Made by a program: the position numbers and the translations under genes. A DNA stretch of 64,000 bases from Actinoplanes solisilvae. GTDB lineage: Bacteria; Actinomycetota; Actinomycetes; Mycobacteriales; Micromonosporaceae. Location of the stretch: positions 186,001-250,000 of the forward strand of contig NZ_RJAC01000013.1 in the NCBI RefSeq assembly GCF_003999975.1, written 5' to 3'. Below the pieces are notes generated by a model. It was given only the letters and a program-made list of their open reading frames with translations. It had not been told where the DNA came from and ran no database searches. Within the stretch, counting starts at the first letter, position 1. Each line of letters starts with the position of its first letter. This document shows positions 42,510 through 50,466 of this stretch, in pieces.

Positions 42510-43553
42510 GTGCGACACGGGCGGATCATGGCGGCGTCGGTCATCGTGCTCGCCGTCCTGGTGGGCCTGCTGACCTACGCGAAAGTGCAGTCCACCCGCA
42601 CGGTGAGCCTCGCACCGTCCGGCCCGTACGCCGTCGGCCGCCTCACCGACCTGTGGGTCGACCGGTCCCGCACCGACCAGTTCGCCCCGATCGGCGGCAT
42701 GCCCCGCATCCTGCCGACCTGGGTCTGGTATCCGGCCGCCGAAGGCGCGACCGGCCCCGAGTCGGTCTACGCGCCGGGCGAATGGGCCGGCCTGCACCGC
42801 TTCGGCTGGGCCACCACCCACTTCGACCGCGTACGCACCGGCACGCGAGACGAGGTGCCCCCGGCGAACGGTCGTTTCCCCGTCGTCGTCCTGCTGCCCG
42901 ATCTCGGCTACTCGGCCCCGCAGTACGCCGCCGTCGCCTCCGGTCTGGCCGCCCGTGGTTTCCTGGTCGTCGGCCTGACCCCGACGTACAGCTCCCGCCT
43001 CAGCGTGATCGAGGACCGGCCGGTGCCGGCCAGCGCGGCCGGTTCTTCGCGGGCCCGCGAGGATCAGCTCGTGTCCGTGTGGGCGACCGACGCGCGCTTC
43101 GCGGCCGAACGGGCCGTCCTCCAGTTCGGTGCCCGCGCCGACGGCGGCAAGATCGCGTACGTCGGTCACGGCCTGGGCGGCACCGCGGCGATCGAGGCCT
43201 GCCGGGTCGACGGCCGCTGCGGCGCCGTGGTGTCGCTCGACGGCGCGGCGGGCGGAGCGGCCGCCTCCGACGGCTTCAGCCGCCCCCTGCTCACGTTGCG
43301 CAGCGCGGACTCCGCGGCCGACGGTCAGACGTTCACCCTGGCCGGGGCCGACCGGCTCTCGTTCACCGACTACGCCGCCTACCGCGTGGCCGCGCCCGTC
43401 CGCTGGGCGTTGCCGCTCGGCTCCCTCGACGGCCGCCGCGCCCACGCCATCACGGTCGACTACGCGGGCTCGTTCCTGGCGTCGCGTTTCGGCGGTACGA
43501 AGTGGACAGCGCCGCCCCACCCCGAGATCCGCGCCGCCGAGGCACACCGCTGA
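42510..43553 (+). CDS. Alpha/beta hydrolase with serine nucleophile replaced
   Basis: A 347-residue protein with an N-terminal helix (IMAASVIVLAVLVGLLTY) as signal or anchor. The body resembles platelet-activating-factor acetylhydrolase and dienelactone-hydrolase types (WYPA, RFPVVVLLPDLGYS, IAYVGHGLGGTAAIE, and later a histidine near AHAITVDY). The nucleophile elbow should read G-H-S-x-G-G; here it is GHGLGG with Gly221 in place of serine. It is therefore probably not a working hydrolase. Start GTG 42510 (ATG 42528 is possible) without its own strong ribosome site; see the leader. Confidence 0.8.
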   Translation: MRHGRIMAASVIVLAVLVGLLTYAKVQSTRTVSLAPSGPYAVGRLTDLWVDRSRTDQFAPIGGMPRILPTWVWYPAAEGATGPESVYAPGEWAGLHRFGWATTHFDRVRTGTRDEVPPANGRFPVVVLLPDLGYSAPQYAAVASGLAARGFLVVGLTPTYSSRLSVIEDRPVPASAAGSSRAREDQLVSVWATDARFAAERAVLQFGARADGGKIAYVGHGLGGTAAIEACRVDGRCGAVVSLDGAAGGAAASDGFSRPLLTLRSADSAADGQTFTLAGADRLSFTDYAAYRVAAPVRWALPLGSLDGRRAHAITVDYAGSFLASRFGGTKWTAPPHPEIRAAEAHR

Positions 43554-43621
43554 CCTGCGATTCCGCATCCCCTCGGGGCAACGGTCGTTGATCCAGTACG
43601 GGTGGCACGGGCCGCCCCGCT

Positions 43622-44644
43622 GTGATCGAGGTGGTTGTCTTGACAGACGACGATCGAGTGGAGAGCGAGAGTACGAGTCCCTGCGTCACCATCGCCGTGG
43701 CCGCAGTCGCGGCCTTCGTCATCGGCCTGATCGTGGCCGACGCCCTCGGGCTGGTAGCGGTACCGGCCGTCAGCGACCTGCTCGACCGGCTGGAAAAGGT
43801 CGTCAGCATCCTGATCGGCCTGCTGGGCTTCGCCGGCCTGGTCGTCATGAAGCGCACGAGCCAGGTAGACCTGCGCGCGGTCCGAACCGGCGCGGTCACC
43901 GGGGTGATCGCCCTGCTCGTCTGCCTGCCGCTGTTCCCCTCCCCACACAACGGCGCGACACCGGCCACAATGCCGACCCCCAGCAGCCTTCCGGCCGGCC
44001 CCACTCCGTCACCCACCAGGGAAGATCTGTTGACACCGCCGGTGCGGGGCCGCGCCGCAGCACCTCCCGCGACGGACGGCGTCGCCGGTGAGCGGGTCGG
44101 CCGCGGCCAAACGCGCGGTCTGGACGGCGCGGGTGGGATCGGCGGCGCAGGCGGGTTTCGTGGCTCCGGCGGCGGCTCGACCACCGAACCGTCCGAAAGC
44201 GATCGAGTCATCACGCCGGGAAACGACCGCCCCGAACCGGTGCCGTCGAAAACGACCCCCAGCGTCTCAGCCTCGCCCCCGGACCGCACGGAGAGCACCC
44301 CGTCACTGGTGATCCGGCAGTCGGATCCGCCGATGACGGTCAGCGTCACCGCCGAGAACCTGGCCGAGGCCGCGATCGGCGACTTCCTCATCGCCCCCGA
44401 CTCGATCACCCCGATCGCGCCGGCTTCCGTGTCCGCCGACTGCGATCCGCAGAACTATCAATCGACCGCCGTGCTGCTGGACGCCGCCACCCAGCCCGTG
44501 ATGATCTGTGTCCGCGCCCGTGCGGGGCTCGAGGTGCTGCTCCGCCTCGCACCGCACCCCGCCACCTACGACGAGACCGACCGCCTTCTCGTCAAGCTCG
44601 CGTGGCCGAGGGCTTCTGACGGTCGCCTGCCGCCGACAACGTAG
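43622..44644 (+). CDS. Hypothetical membrane protein
   Basis: A 340-residue protein with three hydrophobic segments (about residues 20-45, 60-75 and 85-105), then an extended Pro/Gly/Ser-rich stretch with a GGIGGAGGFRGSGGG run and a C-terminal domain of about 100 residues having two cysteines (ADCDP, MICVRA). No recognised family. GTG 43622 is used; the downstream TTG at 43640 is possible. It is 5 bp ahead of a damaged NACHT-type gene, which suggests they once formed a unit. Confidence 0.55.
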   Translation: MIEVVVLTDDDRVESESTSPCVTIAVAAVAAFVIGLIVADALGLVAVPAVSDLLDRLEKVVSILIGLLGFAGLVVMKRTSQVDLRAVRTGAVTGVIALLVCLPLFPSPHNGATPATMPTPSSLPAGPTPSPTREDLLTPPVRGRAAAPPATDGVAGERVGRGQTRGLDGAGGIGGAGGFRGSGGGSTTEPSESDRVITPGNDRPEPVPSKTTPSVSASPPDRTESTPSLVIRQSDPPMTVSVTAENLAEAAIGDFLIAPDSITPIAPASVSADCDPQNYQSTAVLLDAATQPVMICVRARAGLEVLLRLAPHPATYDETDRLLVKLAWPRASDGRLPPTT

Positions 44645-44649
44645 CGGCC

Positions 44650-45099
44650 ATGCGGCGAGAGCCCTCACTGACGTTCCGTGGCGCACTGCGGATCCTCGGC
44701 AAGACCGAGACGCCCACGATCGACCGGCTCGACACCCTCCTCGGCGGAGTGATTCTCGTGTCGGGGGTGGCCGCCGGCGTGGCCGCCGTCGGTGGTGCTG
44801 CCGCAGCCGGGGCGGCCGTGCTGGCTCCGATATGGCAGTGGGTCGATCAGAAGAACGAAGCCGGAGGCCTGCTGCGCAAGCTGGTCGCCTGCTTCGGCCC
44901 GAAGATCAACGGCACGGTCGGGCTGGAGCGGCGCGAGCTTGTGGCGGCCGCGCACAGCACCATCGTGGCAGCGGCTTACTTCGAGGTCTTCCACGAGGCG
45001 GTCGAGGAGGCCGGCTACGGCGGATTCACCCTGTCCGAACAGGAGAAGGAAGCGGCCACGGCCAACCTGCAGCCGTCAGTTTTCATCCCGGCCTTTTGA
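44650..45099 (+). pseudogene. Truncated NACHT-type N-terminal helical module
   Basis: A 149-residue frame starting LTFRGALRILGKTETPTIDRLDTLLGGVIL, with IWQWVDQKNEAGGLLRKLV and LERRELVAAAHSTIVAAAYFEVFHEAV. I recognise this as the helical domain that precedes NACHT NTPase modules in actinobacterial antiphage-type or signalling proteins (NNH type). No NACHT Walker A/B follows. A frame change at about 45090 connects to a second frame (to 45341) with LLNDLPALRDVNLYDGSETAV, then a stop before the ABC operon. So the protein is cut off before the NTPase. ATG 44650 follows the membrane gene by 5 bp. Family call is from memory of the motif. Confidence 0.55.
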
Positions 45100-45366
45100 A
45101 CGACTTGCCGGCGCTGCGGGACGTGAATCTCTACGACGGGTCCGAGACCGCCGTGACGTTGATCTATCTGGCGCAGGCGGCGGCCCGTAAGGATGAGGTG
45201 AAATCCGCCTTGCATGATCTCCACGTAGGTCTGCGGAGGCGTTCAGGATACTCGTCCGGCAAAATACGACTTGGTTCGAACGCGCATTTCCTGCCGGCCT
45301 TGATCACTCGGCTGGCGACCGGTCCCGGCGAGAGCGACTGAAGTTCGCCAGGCACGGCAATGGACG

Positions 45367-46155
45367 TCAGGAATCAACTGTCGACTGCGCGCCGCGCTTG
45401 GCCGCCTGGATCTGCTCGTAGACGTGGGTGCGCAGCTCGGTGAACCGCGCATCGGCCCGCGTGTGCAACTGGTCCCGGGAAGCCGGCAGGTCGACCGTGA
45501 TCTCATCCTGGACCACGGTCGGGGACGACGACAGCATGATGACGCGCTGCCCCAGGTAGACCGCCTCGTCGATGTCGTGGGTGATGAACAGGACCGTCAC
45601 GTTGAGTCGCTGCCACAGCGCGCGCACCAGGTCTTCGAGGTCGGCCCGGGTCTGGGCGTCGACGGCCGCGAACGGTTCGTCCATCAGCAGCGTCGACGGC
45701 TCGTACGCGACGGCTCTGGCAATAGCCACCCGTTGCTGCATGCCGCCCGAGAGCTGCCACGGATAAGCCGACTCGGTGCCCTCGAGCCCGACCGCGCTCA
45801 ACGCGGAAGAAACCAGCGACGCCCGGCGCGCGGCCGGCAGCTTCTTCTGTTTCAGCGGCAGTTCGACGTTGTCGCGCACGGTCATCCACGGGAACAGGCT
45901 GCGGCCGTACTCCTGGAAGACCATCGCGAGACCCGGGGGCGGACCCTGCACCGGCTGCCCGTCGAGGCTGATCGTGCCGCCGCTCGGGTCGAGCAGTCCG
46001 GCGATGCAGCGCAGCAGCGTCGTCTTCCCGCAGCCGGACGGTCCGACCAGGCAGACCAGTTCGCCGTTCTCGACGGTGAACGTGAGATCGCGCAGCGCCT
46101 CGACCTCACGCGCGCCGGAACGGTAGGTCTTGCGCAACCCGGTGACCTTGAGCAT
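45367..46155 (-). CDS. ABC transporter ATPase (TauB/SsuB-like)
   Basis: A 262-residue ATPase. Walker A GPSGCGKTT, signature LSGGMQQRVAIARA, Walker B LLMDEPFAAVD and the switch histidine in FITHDIDEAV are all intact. It is of the nitrate/sulfonate/taurine importer class. It sits last in an operon after two permease genes. Expected to energise uptake of a sulfonate, taurine or related compound; the substrate cannot be told. Confidence 0.95.
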   Translation of the reverse strand: MLKVTGLRKTYRSGAREVEALRDLTFTVENGELVCLVGPSGCGKTTLLRCIAGLLDPSGGTISLDGQPVQGPPPGLAMVFQEYGRSLFPWMTVRDNVELPLKQKKLPAARRASLVSSALSAVGLEGTESAYPWQLSGGMQQRVAIARAVAYEPSTLLMDEPFAAVDAQTRADLEDLVRALWQRLNVTVLFITHDIDEAVYLGQRVIMLSSSPTVVQDEITVDLPASRDQLHTRADARFTELRTHVYEQIQAAKRGAQSTVDS

Positions 46156-46170
46156 CGAAACACGCCTCTC

Positions 46171-46935
46171 TCAGGATCGGCGCTGCGCCTCGCGCAGACC
46201 GTGGTACCAGCGGAGTGCCCGCCCCTCGGCGAGCCGGAACAGCAGCGAGAGCGTGAAGCCGAGCAGTCCGAGCAGGATGATCCCGCTCCACATCTCGGGG
46301 ATCGCGAAGCTGCGCTGGAACTGGACGATGGTGAACCCGAGCCCGTTGCTCGACGCGAACATCTCGCTGATCACCATCAGGATGATCGCGATGGAGAGCG
46401 CCTGCCGCAGCCCGGCCGCGATCTGCGGGGACGCGGCCGGCAGGATCACCTGGCGGATCCGGGAGGGGCCACTGATCCCGTACGCCCGTGCGGTGTCGAT
46501 CTGGATGCTGTCGACCGCCCGCACACCCTCGACCGTGTTCAGCAGGATGGGCCACACGCAACCCAGCGCGATCACGATGATCTTCATGCTGTCGCCGATG
46601 CCCGCGAAGAGCATGATGATCGGTACGAGGACCGGCGGTGGGAGTGCCCGGAAGAACTCGAGTACGGGTTCGACCGTGGCCCGCACGCGGCGGTTGAGCC
46701 CGATCGTGATGCCGATCGCCACGCCGAGCACGCCCGCGACCGCGTAACCGGCGGCGAGTCGCAGCAGGCTCGGCAGCACGTCGGCCCGCAGCCGGTCGAG
46801 CGTCCACGTGTCGGCGAACGAGGCCAGGATCGTGCGCAGCGGGGGAGCGTAGAAGCTCTCGCTGCCCGAGCTCAGCAGAAACCAGGCCGCGAACAGCACC
46901 ACCGGCAGACCCAGGACGTACGCGACGCGTTTCAT
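46171..46935 (-). CDS. ABC transporter permease (SsuC/TauC-like), gene B
   Basis: A 254-residue permease with about six helices and the loop EAA-like pattern ARAYGISGPSRIRQVILPAASPQIAAGLRQAL of TauC/SsuC proteins. ATG 46935 overlaps the stop of the upstream permease (ATGA). Together the two permeases form a heterodimer. GC and codon use are as for neighbours. Confidence 0.94.
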   Translation of the reverse strand: MKRVAYVLGLPVVLFAAWFLLSSGSESFYAPPLRTILASFADTWTLDRLRADVLPSLLRLAAGYAVAGVLGVAIGITIGLNRRVRATVEPVLEFFRALPPPVLVPIIMLFAGIGDSMKIIVIALGCVWPILLNTVEGVRAVDSIQIDTARAYGISGPSRIRQVILPAASPQIAAGLRQALSIAIILMVISEMFASSNGLGFTIVQFQRSFAIPEMWSGIILLGLLGFTLSLLFRLAEGRALRWYHGLREAQRRS

Positions 46936-47714
46936 GCTGGGATCTCCCCGCGTACGGATTGGTGCCAGGCCAGCGTGCGGCGCTCGAACACGCGGGCGGC
47001 CAGGTTGATCGCCACCCCGAGCAGGCCGGTGACGGCGACCAGGGCGTACATGACCGGAACCGCTCCAGAGGACTGCGCGACGGCGATCGACTTGCCGAGA
47101 CCGGGCGCGCCGATGACGAGTTCCGCGGTCACGGCCAGAACCAGGGCCACCGATGCGGCCAGGCGAACGCCCGTGAAGACGTACGGCAAGGCTGTCGGCC
47201 ACAGGACGTGGCGAACGCGGGCCCACGTGCCGAACCGGAAACTGCGTGCGGTCTCGTCGGCGACCGGGTCCACGTCGGCCACGCCGTACAGGACTTGGAC
47301 CAGCACCTGCCAGAACGCGGCGTAGACGACCAGCAGCAGAACCGAGCCGAGGTCGGTGCCGTAGAGCAGCACCGCGAGCGGGATCAGCGCCACCGACGGG
47401 ATCGGCCGCAGGAACTCGACCGTCGACGCCGTCGCGGCCCTGAGCACGGGGATCGCCCCGACGACGATCCCCACGACGACCCCGGCGGTCACGGCGATGG
47501 CCAGGCCGATCGCCCAGCCGGTCAGGGTATCGCCGACGGCCCGCCAGAACTCGGCGGTGGCGAGCTCGTCGAACAGCGCTGTCGCGATTCGGCTGGTCGG
47601 CGGCAGGTAGGCGTCGTTGACCAGGCCGAGCCGGGGGAGCGCCTCGACGAGCAGGAGCAGCCCGGCCAGCCCGGCGAGACCGAGCAGAACCGGGTTGCCT
47701 AGGCGTTTCGTCAC
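46932..47714 (-). CDS. ABC transporter permease (SsuC/TauC-like), gene A
   Basis: A 260-residue permease with a similar fold and the conserved loop DETARSFRFGTWARVRHVLWPTALPYVFTGVRLA. GTG 47714 overlaps the stop of the reduced lipoprotein gene. Having two different permease subunits with one ATPase is a standard arrangement. Confidence 0.94.
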   Translation of the reverse strand: MTKRLGNPVLLGLAGLAGLLLLVEALPRLGLVNDAYLPPTSRIATALFDELATAEFWRAVGDTLTGWAIGLAIAVTAGVVVGIVVGAIPVLRAATASTVEFLRPIPSVALIPLAVLLYGTDLGSVLLLVVYAAFWQVLVQVLYGVADVDPVADETARSFRFGTWARVRHVLWPTALPYVFTGVRLAASVALVLAVTAELVIGAPGLGKSIAVAQSSGAVPVMYALVAVTGLLGVAINLAARVFERRTLAWHQSVRGEIPA

Positions 47715-47869
47715 GGCAGGAGCTTCGCCACGTCGGGGGTCGCGCCGCCGAAGATGCCGTGGTCGACGCCGCCGCTCGTCTCGGTCTCGCCTCCGCCCGA
47801 TGATCCACAGCCGGCCAGCAGAGCAGTCAGAGCTATCGATGTCGCTATCCCCGTGAAGACACGTCGCAT
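47711..47869 (-). pseudogene. Substrate-binding lipoprotein reduced to its two ends
   Basis: Only 52 residues remain: a lipoprotein signal (MRRVFTGIATSIALTALLAGCGSS) and a short tail ending DVAKLLP. The ABC substrate-binding protein should have about 320 residues. The lipobox LLAGC is intact, and the tail GGVDHGIFGGATPDVAKLLP looks like the final helix. It ends with the stop overlapping the first permease gene (GTGA), as an intact gene would. An in-frame internal deletion explains this better than a random small ORF. GGAGGAAACG lies before ATG 47869. Confidence 0.6.
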
Positions 47870-47969
47870 TCGTTTCCTCCGGTAAGCTGTGCGCATTGCG
47901 AACGAAAGTTCTCGATGTGAACGCTAGGATGTGCGCCGTGTCACGTCAACGATCTTTGTCGATCCCGTG
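47870..47969. promoter_or_regulatory. Divergent ABC operon / IclR promoter region
   Basis: Contains GAAC-N4-GTTC within CGAACGAAAGTTCTCG (near 47899-47914) followed by a GTGAACGC. This could be the IclR-type binding site for the adjacent regulator. The exact operator is not certain. Confidence 0.4.
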
Positions 47970-48752
47970 ATGAGGCAGCCGCATCACGTGCAATCGCTCG
48001 AGCGTGGGCTCGCGGTCATCCGGGCCTTCGACGCGCAACACTCCGAGCTGACCCTCAGCGAGGTGGCCAAGATCTGCGACCTCACCCGGGCCGCCGCTCG
48101 CCGCTTCCTGCTGACCCTGGCCGACCTGGGCTACGTGCGCACCGATGGGCGCCTGTTCAGCCTGACGCCGCGCGTGCTCGAGCTCGGATACGCCTTCCTG
48201 TCGAGCCTGTCGCTGCCCGAGGTCGCCGCACCCCACCTCGAACGCCTGGTCCAACAGGTCCACGAGTCCTCCTCGCTGTCCATCCTCGACGGTGACGACA
48301 TCGTCTACGTGGCCCGCGTCCCCACCAGCCGCATCATGGCCGTGTCGATCAATCTCGGCACCAGATTTCCCGCGTACGCCACGTCGATGGGCCGGGTGCT
48401 GCTGGCTTCCCTGTCCCCACCCGATCTCGACGCCTACCTCGACCGGGTCCCGCTGAGCCGCCTCACGGGCAAGACCGTGTCCTCGGCCGAGGCGCTGCGC
48501 GCCGAGCTGTCCCGGGTGCGGTCCCAGGGCTACTCGATCGTCGACCAGGAACTCGAAGAGGGCCTGCGCGCGATAGCCGCCCCCGTCCACGACCGAGCCG
48601 GCACGGTCGCCGCCGCCGTGAACATCTCCGTCCACGCGGCCCGCGCCACCCTCGACACCATGCGCCGCCGCCTCCTGCCCCCACTGCTGGCCGCCACCGC
48701 AGCGATAGACGCCGACCTACGCCTGAACGGCCACCACGCCCCTCGCGTCTGA
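47970..48752 (+). CDS. IclR-family transcriptional regulator
   Basis: A 260-residue regulator. The winged helix (VQSLERGLAVIRAFDAQHSELTLSEVAKICDLTRAAARRFLLTLADLGYV) and the GAF-like ligand domain with ATSMGRVLLA, ARGYS-type QGYSIVDQELEEGLRAIAAPV are as in PcaR/PobR-type members. ATG 47970 starts the conserved region; a GTG at 47931 would add 13 residues. It is divergent from the damaged ABC operon and probably controlled it. Confidence 0.93.
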   Translation: MRQPHHVQSLERGLAVIRAFDAQHSELTLSEVAKICDLTRAAARRFLLTLADLGYVRTDGRLFSLTPRVLELGYAFLSSLSLPEVAAPHLERLVQQVHESSSLSILDGDDIVYVARVPTSRIMAVSINLGTRFPAYATSMGRVLLASLSPPDLDAYLDRVPLSRLTGKTVSSAEALRAELSRVRSQGYSIVDQELEEGLRAIAAPVHDRAGTVAAAVNISVHAARATLDTMRRRLLPPLLAATAAIDADLRLNGHHAPRV

Positions 48753-48890
48753 CCGAAACTTCCGGACCTCGACGAGACTGTTCCTGCAGTTCACGCCGCC
48801 GCTCCGGAAATCGGCACGACATTGGCCGTTGTGCATATCGGAACACGGCGTTAATCTTCCATCGATCCAGGTCACTTTCTGTCGCGCGAT

Positions 48891-48904
48891 TGGGAGCGCT
48901 CCCA
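48891..48904. promoter_or_regulatory. CebR/CelR-type operator
   Basis: TGGGAGCGCTCCCA is a perfect 14-bp palindrome and the known binding site of the LacI-family regulators CebR/CelR that govern cellulase and xylanase genes in actinobacteria. It lies 51 bp before the xylanase start. Confidence 0.85.
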
Positions 48905-48954
48905 CCGACGCTCCCGGGCTGTGCCGTCCCCCTCAGCAGCTGGAAAGGCCAACG

Positions 48955-50337
48955 ATGATCGATCCACACCGTCCCCAACGGCGCCGGCGCGTCCTCGCCG
49001 TAGCCACCGGTCTGACCGCCGGCCTCCTGGCCACGGCCGGCGCGCTGACCGTAGCCTCCACCGCCGACGCCGCCACCACCCTCGGCGCCTCCGCCGCCGC
49101 CACCGGCCGCTACTTCGGCACCGCCGTCGCCGCGTACAAACTGAGCGACTCCACCTACTCCAACATCCTCAACACGGAGTTCAACTCGGTCACCCCCGAG
49201 AACGAGATGAAGTGGGACGCCACCGAACCGTCCCAGGGCAACTTCACGTACTCGTCGGCCGATCAGATCGTGAACCGCGCCCGCGCCCAGGGCATGAAGG
49301 TCCGCGGCCACGCCCTGGCCTGGCATCAGCAGCAGCCCGGCTGGACCTCGAACCTGAGCGGCACCGCCCTGCGCAACGCCATGCTCAACCATGTCACCCA
49401 GGTCGCCACCTACTACCGCGGCAAGATCGATTCGTGGGACGTCGTGAACGAGGCCTTCGCCGACGGCGGGGGCGGCGGCCGCCGCGACTCGAACCTGCAG
49501 CGCACCGGCAACGACTGGATCGAGGCCGCCTTCCGCGCCGCGCGAACCGCCGATCCCGCCGCCAAGCTCTGCTACAACGACTACAACACGGACGGTCAGA
49601 ACGCGAAGAGCAACGCCGTCTACGCGATGGTGCAAGACTTCAAGTCCCGCGGCGTCCCCATCGACTGCGTCGGCTTCCAGTCCCACTTCAACGCGCAGTC
49701 CCCGCTGCCGTCGGACTACCAGGCCAACCTTCAGCGGTTCGCCAATCTCGGCGTCGACGTCCAGATCACCGAGCTCGACATCGAGGGGTCAGGATCAACC
49801 CAGGCCAATTCGTACGCCTCCGCCGTGCGCGCCTGCCTGGCGGTGACCCGCTGCAACGGCATCACCGTGTGGGGCATCCGTGACTCGGACTCGTGGCGGG
49901 CCAGCGGCACCCCGCTGCTCTTCGACAACAGCGGCAACAAGAAGGCCGCGTACACCTCGGCTCTGGCCGCCCTGAACAACGGCCAGCCCACCGACCCGCC
50001 GCCGACCACCACGCCGCCCCCGGCCACCACAACACCGCCACCGAGCGGATCGGGTTGCACCGCCACGGTCTCCCTGAACCAGTGGAACGGCGGGTTCGTG
50101 GCGACCGTACGGGTCACCGCCGGAGGTAACCAGCTCACCGGATGGTCTGCCGGTCTGACTTTGCCCTCGGGCGCCGCGGTCACCAACACGTGGAACGCCC
50201 AGGCCAGCGGTTCGAGCGGCACGGTGAACTTCGCCAACGTCGCCTACAACGGCACCGTCAACGCGGGCGCCAGCACCGAGTTCGGCTTCCAGGGCACGGG
50301 AACCGGCCCCGGCACCGCCTCCTGCACGGCCCGCTGA
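48955..50337 (+). CDS. Endo-1,4-beta-xylanase, GH10 with CBM2
   Basis: A 460-residue secreted enzyme. A twin-arginine-like basic start (RPQRRRRVLAVATG) leads to a signal peptide cleaved near ADA. The GH10 domain (about 40-345) has the acid/base Glu166 in WDVVNEAF and nucleophile Glu273 in ITELDIEG, plus GHALAWHQQ. A TPPP/TT linker leads to a family-2 carbohydrate-binding module (about 368-460) bounded by cysteines and with LNQWNGGF, GWSAGLTL and GFQGTGT. It hydrolyses xylan; the CBM binds crystalline cellulose or xylan. ATG 48955 with GGAAAGG upstream; a CebR-type operator precedes it. Confidence 0.97.
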   Translation: MIDPHRPQRRRRVLAVATGLTAGLLATAGALTVASTADAATTLGASAAATGRYFGTAVAAYKLSDSTYSNILNTEFNSVTPENEMKWDATEPSQGNFTYSSADQIVNRARAQGMKVRGHALAWHQQQPGWTSNLSGTALRNAMLNHVTQVATYYRGKIDSWDVVNEAFADGGGGGRRDSNLQRTGNDWIEAAFRAARTADPAAKLCYNDYNTDGQNAKSNAVYAMVQDFKSRGVPIDCVGFQSHFNAQSPLPSDYQANLQRFANLGVDVQITELDIEGSGSTQANSYASAVRACLAVTRCNGITVWGIRDSDSWRASGTPLLFDNSGNKKAAYTSALAALNNGQPTDPPPTTTPPPATTTPPPSGSGCTATVSLNQWNGGFVATVRVTAGGNQLTGWSAGLTLPSGAAVTNTWNAQASGSSGTVNFANVAYNGTVNAGASTEFGFQGTGTGPGTASCTAR

Positions 50338-50413
50338 ACGGACCGGGTGCCGCCTCCCGCGCGGCCCCTGACCGGACTCGGCGCCGCTGCTTCCCGTACG
50401 GCCCGTTGACCGG

Positions 50414-50453
50414 CCTGGCCGCGGATGCTTTCCACCGGGCGTCCGCGGCCAGG
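50414..50453 (+). terminator. Hairpin between xylanase and esterase genes
   Basis: CCTGGCCGCGGA (50414-50425) pairs perfectly with TCCGCGGCCAGG (50442-50453), loop 16 bases, ending 13 bp before the next start. It could end or stabilise the xylanase message. Confidence 0.6.
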
Positions 50454-50466
50454 CGAAAGGATTGAC

